From assembly GCF_014651535.1 (NCBI RefSeq), contig NZ_BMXB01000010.1, positions 1 to 64,000 on the forward strand: DNA of 64,000 nucleotides. Direction: 5' to 3'. Below the pieces are notes generated by a model that was not told the origin of the DNA, did not search any database, and was given only the letters and a program-made list of their open reading frames with translations. Shown piece after piece: positions 45,680 to 54,241 of this stretch. The DNA comes from Salinimicrobium marinum. GTDB lineage: Bacteria; Bacteroidota; Bacteroidia; Flavobacteriales; Flavobacteriaceae. Positions within the stretch are counted from its first letter, which is position 1. Each line of letters starts with the position of its first letter. Position numbers and translations under genes: made by a program.

Positions 45680-46810
45680 TTATTTATGGGTAATTTCTTC
45701 TACTTCGTCCAGAAACAGTATTTCATCGAGCTTTGAAAACTTTCTAAAATCTTCTTCGGAAATCTCTCCCGGATAGGTTGAAAAATAATGAGCCGGCCTA
45801 TCATTTCTCCATAACAAAACCCAGGAAATTCCGGAGTTTTTAATTCCCGGATATAAAGTTTCAGTCCACCAGAATTTATCCTCTCCAAAATTATTATTGC
45901 CGCTTTCTGTAAGAGCGTAAGGTTTCCCGTTTACGGCCGATTTCTTCTGAAGGATCTCGAGATTTCCTTTCACACTTTGGGTAAAGGCTTCATTACCGCT
46001 ATGATTGTAGATATCCACTCCCATGATATCCACATATTCATCGCCCGGATAATAGATATCAAAGTCCTCTTCACTGCTCAGGGTATTTGGGGAATATGCA
46101 TATAAAAGATTATGCACATTATTTCTTTTCAGCAATTCCATGGTTTCCCGCCATAACTGCTTGTAATCTTCGGGAGTTGTACTCCCTGCTCCCCACCAGA
46201 ACCAGCCTCCATTCATCTCATGCCATGGACGGAAAACAACAGGAATGGATTTATTATTCTCACCCTTTAAAGAATTTAGAAAATTACTTAAACGCTGAAT
46301 CCAAAGTTCAAATTTTTCCCGTTCTGCCCCTCCCTTTAATACTGATCGAACCGCCGGGGTGGCATCCCAGGAATCTCCGTTGGTCACAGGGTTATCAATA
46401 TGCCAGCTCATGGTGATAATCCCGCCCCGCCTATGGATCTGTTGTATATGATCTTTCATGAGCGCAAAGGAAACAGTGTCGAGATTGTAGGCATTTCCCA
46501 GTTCTATATGGCCAATATCAAAACCATGAACTGCTGGAAATTTTCCAGCCACTTCTTTAATATCACTTTTCAATTGAGAAGGATCATCTTCATGCTGCCA
46601 GCCTATTCCGTAAGCCGTTGCATCCTGATGGCCAAAAGCAATTCCTTTTTTTGCTATTTCCCGTATGTTGTGGTACAACAATTTTGTCTCGTCTGTTGCT
46701 TTTTCATCTGCCACATCAATCCGGTCCACATCGACCTCAAAGGAAGATCTACAGGAAATAATGGAAGCTAAAGTGACAAATATGAGCGATATTTTGAAAA
46801 AATATTTCAT
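45680..46810 (-). CDS. Beta-mannanase, GH26, first gene of the catabolic operon
   Basis: A 376-residue lipoprotein (ASIISCRSS; cysteine 20). It keeps the GH26 layout: AFGHQDATAYGIGW, the acid/base in VFRPWHEMNGGWFWWG (E198) and the nucleophile in ALTESG (E302). It lacks the long acidic linker of the second GH26. In B. fragilis and relatives the first GH26 of this operon releases mannobiose. A similar exo role is plausible but not visible. Its leader is about 115 bases from the predicted promoter at 46933. Confidence 0.92.
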   Translation of the reverse strand: MKYFFKISLIFVTLASIISCRSSFEVDVDRIDVADEKATDETKLLYHNIREIAKKGIAFGHQDATAYGIGWQHEDDPSQLKSDIKEVAGKFPAVHGFDIGHIELGNAYNLDTVSFALMKDHIQQIHRRGGIITMSWHIDNPVTNGDSWDATPAVRSVLKGGAEREKFELWIQRLSNFLNSLKGENNKSIPVVFRPWHEMNGGWFWWGAGSTTPEDYKQLWRETMELLKRNNVHNLLYAYSPNTLSSEEDFDIYYPGDEYVDIMGVDIYNHSGNEAFTQSVKGNLEILQKKSAVNGKPYALTESGNNNFGEDKFWWTETLYPGIKNSGISWVLLWRNDRPAHYFSTYPGEISEEDFRKFSKLDEILFLDEVEEITHK

Positions 46811-46932
46811 CTGAAGTTTCTTTTCTGGAGTTTAAATGGTAAAATATTATAACCTATAATAAATCTTATAGTATATTTAACCTGAAAAATTTTACTATAT
46901 CGTTTTAAAAAGATATTGAAAATTAACTATTC

Positions 46933-46940
46933 CAAAAATA
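46933..46940 (-). promoter_or_regulatory. -7 box of the catabolic mannan operon
   Basis: TATTTTTG on the minus strand (TAnnTTTG consensus). It lies exactly 20 bp downstream (minus direction) of the 23-bp site at 46961-46983, the same distance as before susC. Confidence 0.65.
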
Positions 46941-46960
46941 AGCCGCTAATTCTAATTGAA

Positions 46961-46983
46961 TTAATAGGATTTTGTCATTTCAT
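46961..46983 (-). promoter_or_regulatory. Probable AraC-family operator, copy 1
   Basis: On the minus strand: ATGAAATGACAAAAT, two bases (CC), then TATTAA. It matches the site before susC (48202-48224) at 21 of 23 positions. It serves the minus operon and lies 35 bases before the araC-type gene, where it could also control that gene. Confidence 0.65.
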
Positions 46984-47018
46984 GATGAAATTTTTTCTAT
47001 ATAAATAACATAACACCC

Positions 47019-47891
47019 ATGCAGTACGATATACACCGGGAAATCACCCCATTAGCACCGGAAGACAGCTTCCTGGTTTTCGACAGAATTAAAAGTGATT
47101 TTGACTTTCCCATCCATTTTCATCCGGAGTACGAAATTAATTTCATACTTAACGGAAGAGGCGTTCGCAGGGTCATTGGGGACAGTATGGAAGAAATAGA
47201 TGACATTGAACTGGTACTGGTAGGTCCAAACCTCCAGCATGGATGGGAACTTCACCATTGCAGGAATACCAACATCCACGAGATCACCATTCAATTCCAC
47301 AATGATCTTTTCGACTCAAAACTCCTGGCTAGACGTATAATGAAACCTATTAAAGATATGTTTGACCGGTCCGCCCACGGAATTCTGTTTTCTAAAAAGA
47401 TCTCGGAAGAAGTGAAACCAAAGATCCTGAAGCTGTCCAAAATTGACAGTATTGATTATTTCCTGGAACTCATATCCATCTTACAGGACCTTGCAACATC
47501 CCGGAATCAACGGATGCTTTCCTCCTATACTTCCAACAATAAGAATTTTGAAAACAGTGATAAAACAAGGATAATCTACGAATATGTACAGGAGAATTAT
47601 CAGGATAAAATCTCACTGGCAGAAATTTCAAAACTGGTCAACATGAGTCCGGTTTCTTTTAACCGTTTCATTAAAAAACGCACCGGAAAAACCTTTATTG
47701 AATATGTAAACGACACCAGGATTGGCTATGCCGCCCGTTGGCTCATTGAAAAAGATCTGAGCATAGCAGAAATAGCTTTCAAATGCGGTTTCAATAACAT
47801 CGCCAATTTTAACCGAGTATTTAAAAAGAGCAAAAGCTGCACCCCCAGTCAGTACCGGGAAGAGTTCAGCGGAATAAAACGGGTTTTATAA
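47019..47891 (+). CDS. AraC-family transcriptional regulator with cupin sensor
   Basis: A 290-residue regulator. The N-terminal cupin (about 20-130) reads HFHPEYEINFILNGRGVRRVIGD, a sugar-sensor fold. The C-terminal part (about 185-285) holds two helix-turn-helix motifs: ISLAEISKLVNMSPVSFNRFIKKRTGKTF and SIAEIAFKCGFNNIANFNRVFKKSKSCTPSQYR. It lies between the two mannan operons it probably controls. This differs from the hybrid two-component and ECF sigma systems common for PULs. The ligand is probably a mannooligosaccharide or mannobiose, by context only. Confidence 0.9.
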   Translation: MQYDIHREITPLAPEDSFLVFDRIKSDFDFPIHFHPEYEINFILNGRGVRRVIGDSMEEIDDIELVLVGPNLQHGWELHHCRNTNIHEITIQFHNDLFDSKLLARRIMKPIKDMFDRSAHGILFSKKISEEVKPKILKLSKIDSIDYFLELISILQDLATSRNQRMLSSYTSNNKNFENSDKTRIIYEYVQENYQDKISLAEISKLVNMSPVSFNRFIKKRTGKTFIEYVNDTRIGYAARWLIEKDLSIAEIAFKCGFNNIANFNRVFKKSKSCTPSQYREEFSGIKRVL

Positions 47892-48201
47892 AACTGGGTA
47901 TTTTTCGAATTCTAATTGCAAAATAAGTTAGATATTGTTTAATCCTGGGAATAATAAATTTTGAGTGTTTTTTCGGCTTTTTGTAATTATAAACAGCAAG
48001 ATTCAGGTTCCAGCTTTATTGCCCCCTTAACCGGTTAAAAAATATTTTGTTAAATAAAATGAGTTTTCCTCTAAAGTTATTTATCATAAATGTTAAAGAA
48101 GTTAAGAAAAATTCACAGATTTCAGATGCCCTTTTATTCCTTATATAATTACCTTTCATTTATTTACAGCTTCAAAAGGCTAGGATGGAAAAGATATTAT
48201 T

Positions 48202-48224
48202 ATGAAATGACAAAATAATATTAA
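48202..48224 (+). promoter_or_regulatory. Probable AraC-family operator, copy 2
   Basis: ATGAAATGACAAAAT, two bases (AA), then TATTAA, matching the minus-strand copy at 46961-46983. Its downstream edge is 20 bp from the -7 box, so a bound activator would touch the -33 region. Confidence 0.65.
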
Positions 48225-48244
48225 CATTAGCCCTACTGTAGCTT

Positions 48245-48252
48245 TAAATTTG
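48245..48252 (+). promoter_or_regulatory. -7 box of the susC operon
   Basis: TAAATTTG matches TAnnTTTG, about 107 bases before the susC ATG. No good -33 TTTG is present at the usual distance, consistent with an activator-dependent promoter. Confidence 0.6.
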
Positions 48253-48358
48253 AGTAATAATAAAATATCAGGATCATTTTATCAAATGAATAAGTTGAGA
48301 CTGATTATATTCATAAAACCATAATTGTTTTGAAAAACCATTAAACAGTAGAATTCTT

Positions 48359-51300
48359 ATGTACAAATTTACATCCAAAGGCGAAAACGTTTTCTATCGC
48401 TATGGCAAATTATTGTTCTTTTTAATTTTTTGCACAGCAGCACAAAACGGTATAGCACAAGAACGGGTAACAGGAGTTGTTACCGACAACAATGGCGTTC
48501 CACTTCTCGGGGTCAACGTCATCGAACAAAATACTTCAAACGGAACCACGACCGATTTTGATGGAAACTTTCAAATCGTAACCACAACAGAAGATCCTAT
48601 CCTGGTATTTAGTTATGTAGGTTTCACAAGCCAGGAAGTTCCCCTTTCGGGACAGGAACACATCAGTGTAACTTTAGATGAAGATGCTGCAGCTCTGGAA
48701 GAGGTAGTGGTTATTGGATATGGTTCTCAATTACAAGAGAATATCACAGGATCTGTATCTCGTATTAATTCCGAAGCTATTGAAAACATACCTCAAGTAA
48801 GTGTAGACCAGCTTATGCAGGGTCGCGCGGCCGGAGTACAGGTAAGCAGGAACTCGGGACAACCCGGTGCTGCGGTTTCCGTACGTATTCGGGGGGTAAA
48901 CACCATTACAGGTTCAAGTGAGCCTCTTTATATCATTGATGGGGTGCCAGTTTCCGGTGAAGCCAATGAAGAAGGACTGAGTCCTCTTTCCGCCCTCAAC
49001 CCTAACGATATCGAATCCCTAAACATTCTTAAAGATGCCTCTGCAACCGCCATTTATGGTTCTAGGGGATCTAACGGGGTAGTATTGATCACTACCAAAA
49101 AAGGTAAAATTGGAGAAGGAAGGTTCACCTATGATTCCTATATGGCTGTTCAGCGTCCTACCAATAAGATGGACGTGATGAATTTACAACAGTATGCCAC
49201 CCACCAAAATACTATTGGAGAAATTTACGGTCTTGATCCGCAAATGGATTTTCTTCATCCGGAACTATTAGGTCCCGGTACAGACTGGCAGGCACAGATA
49301 TTTGATGATGCCCTACAGCAAAATCACCAGTTATCTTTTTCCGGAGCTACAGAGAAAATCAATTATTTCCTTTCTACTTCCTATACAGACCAGGAAGGTA
49401 CTGTAATCGGTTCCGCTTTTGATCGAGCGACCGTTCGAGCTAATTTACAGGCAGATGTAAACGATTGGATAAAAACGGGCATCAATATTTCTGCAAGTAG
49501 AACAAATGACCAATTAACCATCAACAATGAAAGTAACGGGATTATTTCCTTATCATTATTAAACAACCCTGCAACGGCTGTTTATAACCCTGACGGTTCT
49601 TTTGCAGGGCCAATGACTCCCGATGAAATTGCTTATGCCACCAGAAATCCAATTGCAGAAGCTTTACTTATTGATAATACACTACAAAGAAACAGGGTGT
49701 TTGGTAATCTTTTTGTTGAACTTGATCTGCACGACAACTTATCATTCCGATCGGAATTCGGTGGAGACTTCGGAAACGCAATAAGAGACAATTTTCGCCC
49801 TACTTTTTCTTACGGAGCACTGGAAAGAGGACAAAACCAACTAAATGTTGGTAGAGAGACAAATGATTTCTGGATTGTAAAAAACCTATTAACGTATACA
49901 GATACTTACAACGATGTACATGACCTAACAGTTTTGGCAGGTCAGGAAGTACAGGAGTCAAGCTGGGAAGGTGTGAACGTTCAAGATGGGGATTTTGTGG
50001 GCAATGAAGTACCGGTTCTTGGTACAGGTAACGCCAATGATATTGCGAATCAGTTTAGAGGTAGTTCTGCACTTGAATCTTATTTCGGAAGAGCAATTTA
50101 TTCCTTCGACCGCAGATATAACCTTACTGTCTCGTTGAGAGCTGATGGATCTTCAAAATTTGCGGAAGGTAACAGATGGGGATATTTCCCTTCGGTTTCA
50201 GCCTCCTGGAGACTATCCAACGAATCTTTTATGCAGGATTTTGATGCCATTCAGGACATAAAAATTTATGGAGGTTATGGAGAAGTAGGTAACCAAAACA
50301 TCCCTAATTTCGCATACGGAGTTCGGTTAAATACTGTTAACACAGGGCTGGGAACCGGTTTCGAATATGCAAACTATGAAAACCCAGATTTAACTTGGGA
50401 ATCTTCTACACAAACCAATTTAGGTCTGGATTTCGGTTTATTCAACTCAAGATTGGGCGCTACTGTGGAAGTATATAATAAAGTATCACGCGATTTCCTT
50501 TACCAACTGGCGGTAACAGATTTTGTTACCGGTGGACAGGCACCAGGAGGAATTGCCGCTCCATGGGTAAACCTTGGGGAAATGGTAAACAGAGGTATTG
50601 ATGTTTCTTTAAGTTATAATACAATAGACTCTCCGGTGAGATGGAGTTCTGTACTTACTTTCTCTCATTATAGGAATGAAGTGACAGAATTGTTGGGTGA
50701 CCTTACCATCAATGGACAATTATATATGAACGATTCCAACGAAAATGTTACCCGCACTGAAGTGGGGCAACCGGTTGGAATGTTCTACGGATATGAAGTA
50801 GAAGGACTTTTTAGAACTACTGCTGACATAGAAGGAGCGCCTATCCAATTTGGAAGAAGATTTGAAGATGCCCTTTTCGATACCAACTGGCTTGGAGATA
50901 TCAAATATAGAGATGTCAATGGAGACGGTGTGATCAATGCTGATGATAGAACTGTTATTGGTAACCCACACCCCGATTTTACCTTTGGTTTCCAAAACGA
51001 TTTCGCTTATAAAGCTTTTGATCTTTCAGTATTCCTTCAGGGATCTTATGGTAATGATGTCTTCAACGGGGTCAACCGTACTTTAACAGCAGGTAGTAGT
51101 TACTATGTAAATCAATCTCCGGAAGTTTTAGATTTCTGGTCTGTAGACAATCCAGACGGGCAGCAGCCAAGATTGGTGAGAGGTAGTGAAAGTAACCCCA
51201 ACATTAGGATTTCAGACAGGTATATTGAAGATGGATCTTACCTAAGAATCCAAAATGTAAGGTTAGGATATACTCTTCCTTCTGAAACATCTGAAACTGT

Positions 51301-51478
51301 GGGAATAAACAGACTAAAGATTTACGGAAGTATCCAGAACCTCTGGACTTTCACCAACTACTCGGGGTATGATCCTGAAGTAGGAACTTATAATCAGAAT
51401 GCCCTTTTAATGGGTGTTGACAACGGGCGCTATCCCTCGCCAAGAACTTTTACTCTAGGGCTTAATGTTGAACTATAA
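48359..51478 (+). CDS. SusC-like TonB-dependent outer-membrane transporter
   Basis: A 1039-residue SusC/RagA protein. The signal peptide ends near AQNGIAQE. A CarboxypepD_reg-like domain (about 35-115) holds VTGVVTDNNGVPLLGVNVIEQ and the YVGFTSQE turn. A TonB-box-like EEVVVIGYG (about 118-126) leads into the plug (QLMQGRAAGVQVSRNSGQPGAAVSVRIRG) and a 22-strand barrel. There is no extra N-terminal signalling domain for an anti-sigma factor, in line with AraC control. It imports oligomannosides together with the SusD-like lipoprotein encoded 7 bases downstream. Confidence 0.95.
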   Translation: MYKFTSKGENVFYRYGKLLFFLIFCTAAQNGIAQERVTGVVTDNNGVPLLGVNVIEQNTSNGTTTDFDGNFQIVTTTEDPILVFSYVGFTSQEVPLSGQEHISVTLDEDAAALEEVVVIGYGSQLQENITGSVSRINSEAIENIPQVSVDQLMQGRAAGVQVSRNSGQPGAAVSVRIRGVNTITGSSEPLYIIDGVPVSGEANEEGLSPLSALNPNDIESLNILKDASATAIYGSRGSNGVVLITTKKGKIGEGRFTYDSYMAVQRPTNKMDVMNLQQYATHQNTIGEIYGLDPQMDFLHPELLGPGTDWQAQIFDDALQQNHQLSFSGATEKINYFLSTSYTDQEGTVIGSAFDRATVRANLQADVNDWIKTGINISASRTNDQLTINNESNGIISLSLLNNPATAVYNPDGSFAGPMTPDEIAYATRNPIAEALLIDNTLQRNRVFGNLFVELDLHDNLSFRSEFGGDFGNAIRDNFRPTFSYGALERGQNQLNVGRETNDFWIVKNLLTYTDTYNDVHDLTVLAGQEVQESSWEGVNVQDGDFVGNEVPVLGTGNANDIANQFRGSSALESYFGRAIYSFDRRYNLTVSLRADGSSKFAEGNRWGYFPSVSASWRLSNESFMQDFDAIQDIKIYGGYGEVGNQNIPNFAYGVRLNTVNTGLGTGFEYANYENPDLTWESSTQTNLGLDFGLFNSRLGATVEVYNKVSRDFLYQLAVTDFVTGGQAPGGIAAPWVNLGEMVNRGIDVSLSYNTIDSPVRWSSVLTFSHYRNEVTELLGDLTINGQLYMNDSNENVTRTEVGQPVGMFYGYEVEGLFRTTADIEGAPIQFGRRFEDALFDTNWLGDIKYRDVNGDGVINADDRTVIGNPHPDFTFGFQNDFAYKAFDLSVFLQGSYGNDVFNGVNRTLTAGSSYYVNQSPEVLDFWSVDNPDGQQPRLVRGSESNPNIRISDRYIEDGSYLRIQNVRLGYTLPSETSETVGINRLKIYGSIQNLWTFTNYSGYDPEVGTYNQNALLMGVDNGRYPSPRTFTLGLNVEL

Positions 51479-51485
51479 AAAAAGA

Positions 51486-53042
51486 ATGATGAAGAATTTA
51501 ATAAGAACAAAGGTTTTAGCGCTGGTTGCTCTTTCAGCCGTGCTGTTTTTCCCTTCCTGTAGTGAGGACTTTTTGGACAGGCCACCGGAGGATTCATATA
51601 ACATAGATGAATTTTACGCGACAGACCAGCAAGTGATAGCTGCAGCAAACCATCTATATTCACGACCATGGTTTGGTTTCATCAGTAATGTTTCCTGGCC
51701 AATTGGAGAAATTGCTTCCGGTAATGCACGTACCTGGGATGCCAGGAATCAGGAATTTTCGAACTATTCTATTTCAGGATCTCACGGAACTTTAACTCAG
51801 GCATGGGAATCGTTATATGCTGTAGTTGCCCAGTCCAATTCGGTAATAAATACGTTACCTGAAGCTGTTAGTGCAGATGTTTCTGAAGATATTGTGAACA
51901 ACTCGGTAGCTGAAGCCCGTTTCATAAGAGCTTCGGCATATTTTTACCTGGTAAGGATCTTTGGATCTGTTCCCATCCTTGCAGATAATACTGAATACGT
52001 ACTGGAGCCGGTTGTGCCACGTAATCCTGTTGAAGATGTATACGAGTTTATAAGACGTGATTTGGAATTTGCTGTAGAAAACCTTAACGACAGGACTATA
52101 GGAACTGAATTCGACAGAGGACGTGTTTCAAGCAACGGTGCTAAAGCTATGTTGGCAAAAGTATATCTGACCCAAGGAAACTGGTCAATGGCGTACGAAA
52201 TGGCACAGGAGGTAATCGATTCAGGTGAATTCAGGTTACTGGAAGATTACAACGCATTGTTCTTGGAAGAAAATGATAACAATGACGAATCTATTTTCGC
52301 TTTACAATGGTCAAACTCCGGAGAATATTCCGAAGGAAATGCTATTCAGTCTTTCTATGCTCCGGCGGGTGTAACAGGTTTCTCTGATGGATGGGCTGCT
52401 TTAGGTCCAACAATTGATCTTCAGGAAGCTTATGAAGAGAATGATACCATCCGCTATTATGCTACCATTATGGAGCCGGGGGATTTTTACCCAAGTATAA
52501 ATGGCGGCTACACTGTTCCTGAAACGATTAACCACCAGGGAACGGGCGTTGGCATCAAGAAATACGTGATAGGCAATCCCGATTCTGGTGGAAATGAGCA
52601 GAGCTACCCCAACAACACGTACATTTTGCGTTATGCCGACCTTTTGCTTATACATGCAGAAGCTGCTATTAGGGGTGGCGGGTCCATAGAAGCAGGTACA
52701 GAATCTCTTAATAAAGTTCGTGCCAGGGCAGGATTAGAGCCAATTGAAAATCCAACATTTGAAGATGTTTTCCACGAAAGAAGGATAGAATTGGCCTTTG
52801 AAATGGAATTCTGGTATGACGTGGTAAGACAGGGTCCAGAGTTTGCAATAAACTACCTTGGAAATGTGGAAAGGGGCCCCTGGACAGACGACACCTATTC
52901 GGAAGTTGACCCTGAAAGTTATATTCCCACCCAGGATGACCTGCTATATCCTTACCCGGATAGCGAAACACAAAGCAATCCTGCATTGTTGGAAGCGCCT
53001 GTACCTTACGATTTCGATAATCAAAATGGCGATAACGAATAA
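51486..53042 (+). CDS. SusD/RagB-like surface glycan-binding lipoprotein
   Basis: A 518-residue lipoprotein from ATG 51486 (AVLFFPSCSEDFLDRPPED; cysteine 25). SusD-family marks: the lipobox followed by DFLDRPP, ATDQQVIAAANHLYSRP, EARFIRASAYFYLVRIFGSVPIL, KAMLAKVYLTQGNW and RYADLLLIHAEAAIRGG near the C-terminus, then the ERRIELAFEMEFWYDVVRQG stretch. Caps the SusC barrel and presents glycan. The start overlaps the sequence of the susC end only in an unlikely longer form; the ATG 7 bases after the susC stop is chosen. Confidence 0.94.
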   Translation: MMKNLIRTKVLALVALSAVLFFPSCSEDFLDRPPEDSYNIDEFYATDQQVIAAANHLYSRPWFGFISNVSWPIGEIASGNARTWDARNQEFSNYSISGSHGTLTQAWESLYAVVAQSNSVINTLPEAVSADVSEDIVNNSVAEARFIRASAYFYLVRIFGSVPILADNTEYVLEPVVPRNPVEDVYEFIRRDLEFAVENLNDRTIGTEFDRGRVSSNGAKAMLAKVYLTQGNWSMAYEMAQEVIDSGEFRLLEDYNALFLEENDNNDESIFALQWSNSGEYSEGNAIQSFYAPAGVTGFSDGWAALGPTIDLQEAYEENDTIRYYATIMEPGDFYPSINGGYTVPETINHQGTGVGIKKYVIGNPDSGGNEQSYPNNTYILRYADLLLIHAEAAIRGGGSIEAGTESLNKVRARAGLEPIENPTFEDVFHERRIELAFEMEFWYDVVRQGPEFAINYLGNVERGPWTDDTYSEVDPESYIPTQDDLLYPYPDSETQSNPALLEAPVPYDFDNQNGDNE

Positions 53043-53059
53043 ATTATAAAAAGATATTT

Positions 53060-54139
53060 ATGAAAAGCTTAAAAAACAGAACAATGAGCAAACATCCGTT
53101 CTTTCTGGTACTCCTGGCGGCATTTTTAATAGCTTCATGTGAGAGCGATTTTGATGTTGAGGAACTCGAAGGAGGAAATGAACCACCAGTGATTCTCAGT
53201 GTAAGTGAAGCGCAGGAAGATGTACCTGTAACTCAGGGAGTCCTGGAAAACACCTATATCATTAGAGGCGAGAACCTTTCTACCATTATCGGGATTTGGT
53301 TCAATGGTGAAAGATCCAACTTTAATCCTGCTCTGGGAACAGATCAGGTTGCCTTCACCACTATTCCCGAAACAGCCCCATATGTAGGGCAGGAAAATGT
53401 GCTGAGGATCGAAAACACTGCAGGAGTGACCGAATATGATTTCTCTCTTTTGAACATTCAAGGTTTTACTGAATCTACTACAGAAGCCGGAGTGAAAACA
53501 GTGACATTATTGGGTGGGGATTTCTCCGATACCGAAACAGTCACTTTTACTACAGGAACAGAAGAAGATGGCAACCTAATCGAAAGGGATGCTGAGATCT
53601 TATCTGTATCTGAAACTGAAGCTACTGTAGTTGTCCCGGACGGGGTGGAGCAGGCATTTATCTACCTGACAACCTCAAGAGGAGCCACAGCACAATCAGA
53701 ATCATATGGATTTAATTATACGATCTTTATAGACCAGCTTAATCAAGATTGGGAAATGAGCCAGTGGGGAGGAACTTTTGACGTAGAAAACACAGATCCT
53801 GCTTTGGGAGAGTATTCCATTGAAAGTGTAAGGGATGCGTGGTCTGGTATAACTTTTACCCCATCAACTCCTATTTCGTTCAATGAGTACAATTCTATCA
53901 CTGTTTCGCTGTATGCGGCCGGAGCAACAAGACAAGTAAACGTAGCTTTGAATGATTTCAACGCGTCTGTAGAAGTTGAGCTAACACCTAACCAATGGCA
54001 GAAAGTGGTAATTCCACTGTCCCGTTTTTACCCAACAGGTGGAGCACCGGCTGCTATTAATAGGATAGACTTTCAGGAAGCCACAAACACAAATGAAGGT
54101 CCATATACATTCTACATAGATGACTTCGGATTCCTATAA
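53060..54139 (+). CDS. SusE-position surface lipoprotein with TIG domains and a beta-sandwich module
   Basis: A 359-residue lipoprotein (LIASCESDF; cysteine 27). The N-terminal part contains IPT/TIG-like repeats (about 40-125, ENTYIIRGENLSTIIGIWFNGE, and 130-220, GVKTVTLLGGDFSDTETVTF). The C-terminal module (222-359) is a jelly-roll-like beta-sandwich with WEMSQWGGTFDVENT, a Y-S-I-S pattern and ending FYIDDFGFL, as in carbohydrate-binding modules. The same kind of module occurs twice in the next protein. It is probably an extra glycan-binding protein on the surface. Confidence 0.8.
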   Translation: MKSLKNRTMSKHPFFLVLLAAFLIASCESDFDVEELEGGNEPPVILSVSEAQEDVPVTQGVLENTYIIRGENLSTIIGIWFNGERSNFNPALGTDQVAFTTIPETAPYVGQENVLRIENTAGVTEYDFSLLNIQGFTESTTEAGVKTVTLLGGDFSDTETVTFTTGTEEDGNLIERDAEILSVSETEATVVVPDGVEQAFIYLTTSRGATAQSESYGFNYTIFIDQLNQDWEMSQWGGTFDVENTDPALGEYSIESVRDAWSGITFTPSTPISFNEYNSITVSLYAAGATRQVNVALNDFNASVEVELTPNQWQKVVIPLSRFYPTGGAPAAINRIDFQEATNTNEGPYTFYIDDFGFL

Positions 54140-54163
54140 TGGTTCGATAAAATCTATAGAATA

Positions 54164-54205
54164 CCTACACTTTAGACAATCGGCAACGATGGCCTAAAGT
54201 GTAGG
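54164..54205 (+). other. Long intercistronic RNA hairpin with GCAA tetraloop
   Basis: A perfect 12-bp outer stem (CCTACACTTTAG and its complement), a small ACA/GGC internal bulge, a 4-bp inner stem (ATCG/CGAT) and a GNRA-type GCAA loop. There is no T-run after it. It lies between the TIG-protein stop (54139) and the fasciclin-protein start (54242). It may protect or position mRNA ends rather than terminate. Confidence 0.75.
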
Positions 54206-54241
54206 ATAATAATATGAAAATTGACAACAAAACAAACACAG

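Larger units (their letters stand above)
47892..48358. other. 467-base regulatory region before susC
   Basis: It contains the operator-like site (48202-48224) and the -7 box (48245-48252), then a leader of about 100 bases. The part before 48200 is AT-rich with no gene visible. Confidence 0.6.

Noticed and set aside
46832-46854. Possible further operator copy near the GH26 start
   Set aside because: Matches 17 of 23 bases of the susC site but mainly at A/T positions, lies inside the predicted leader and has no -7 box at the 20-bp distance.
46854-46871. CTATAA-N6-TTATAG inverted repeat as operator
   Set aside because: Short and AT-rich, in the leader of the catabolic operon; not found before susC. 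Weak next to the shared 23-bp site.
46977-46991. 15-base palindrome ATTTCATGATGAAAT before the araC-type gene
   Set aside because: Its left part is explained by the shared operator, and the right arm is absent from the susC copy.
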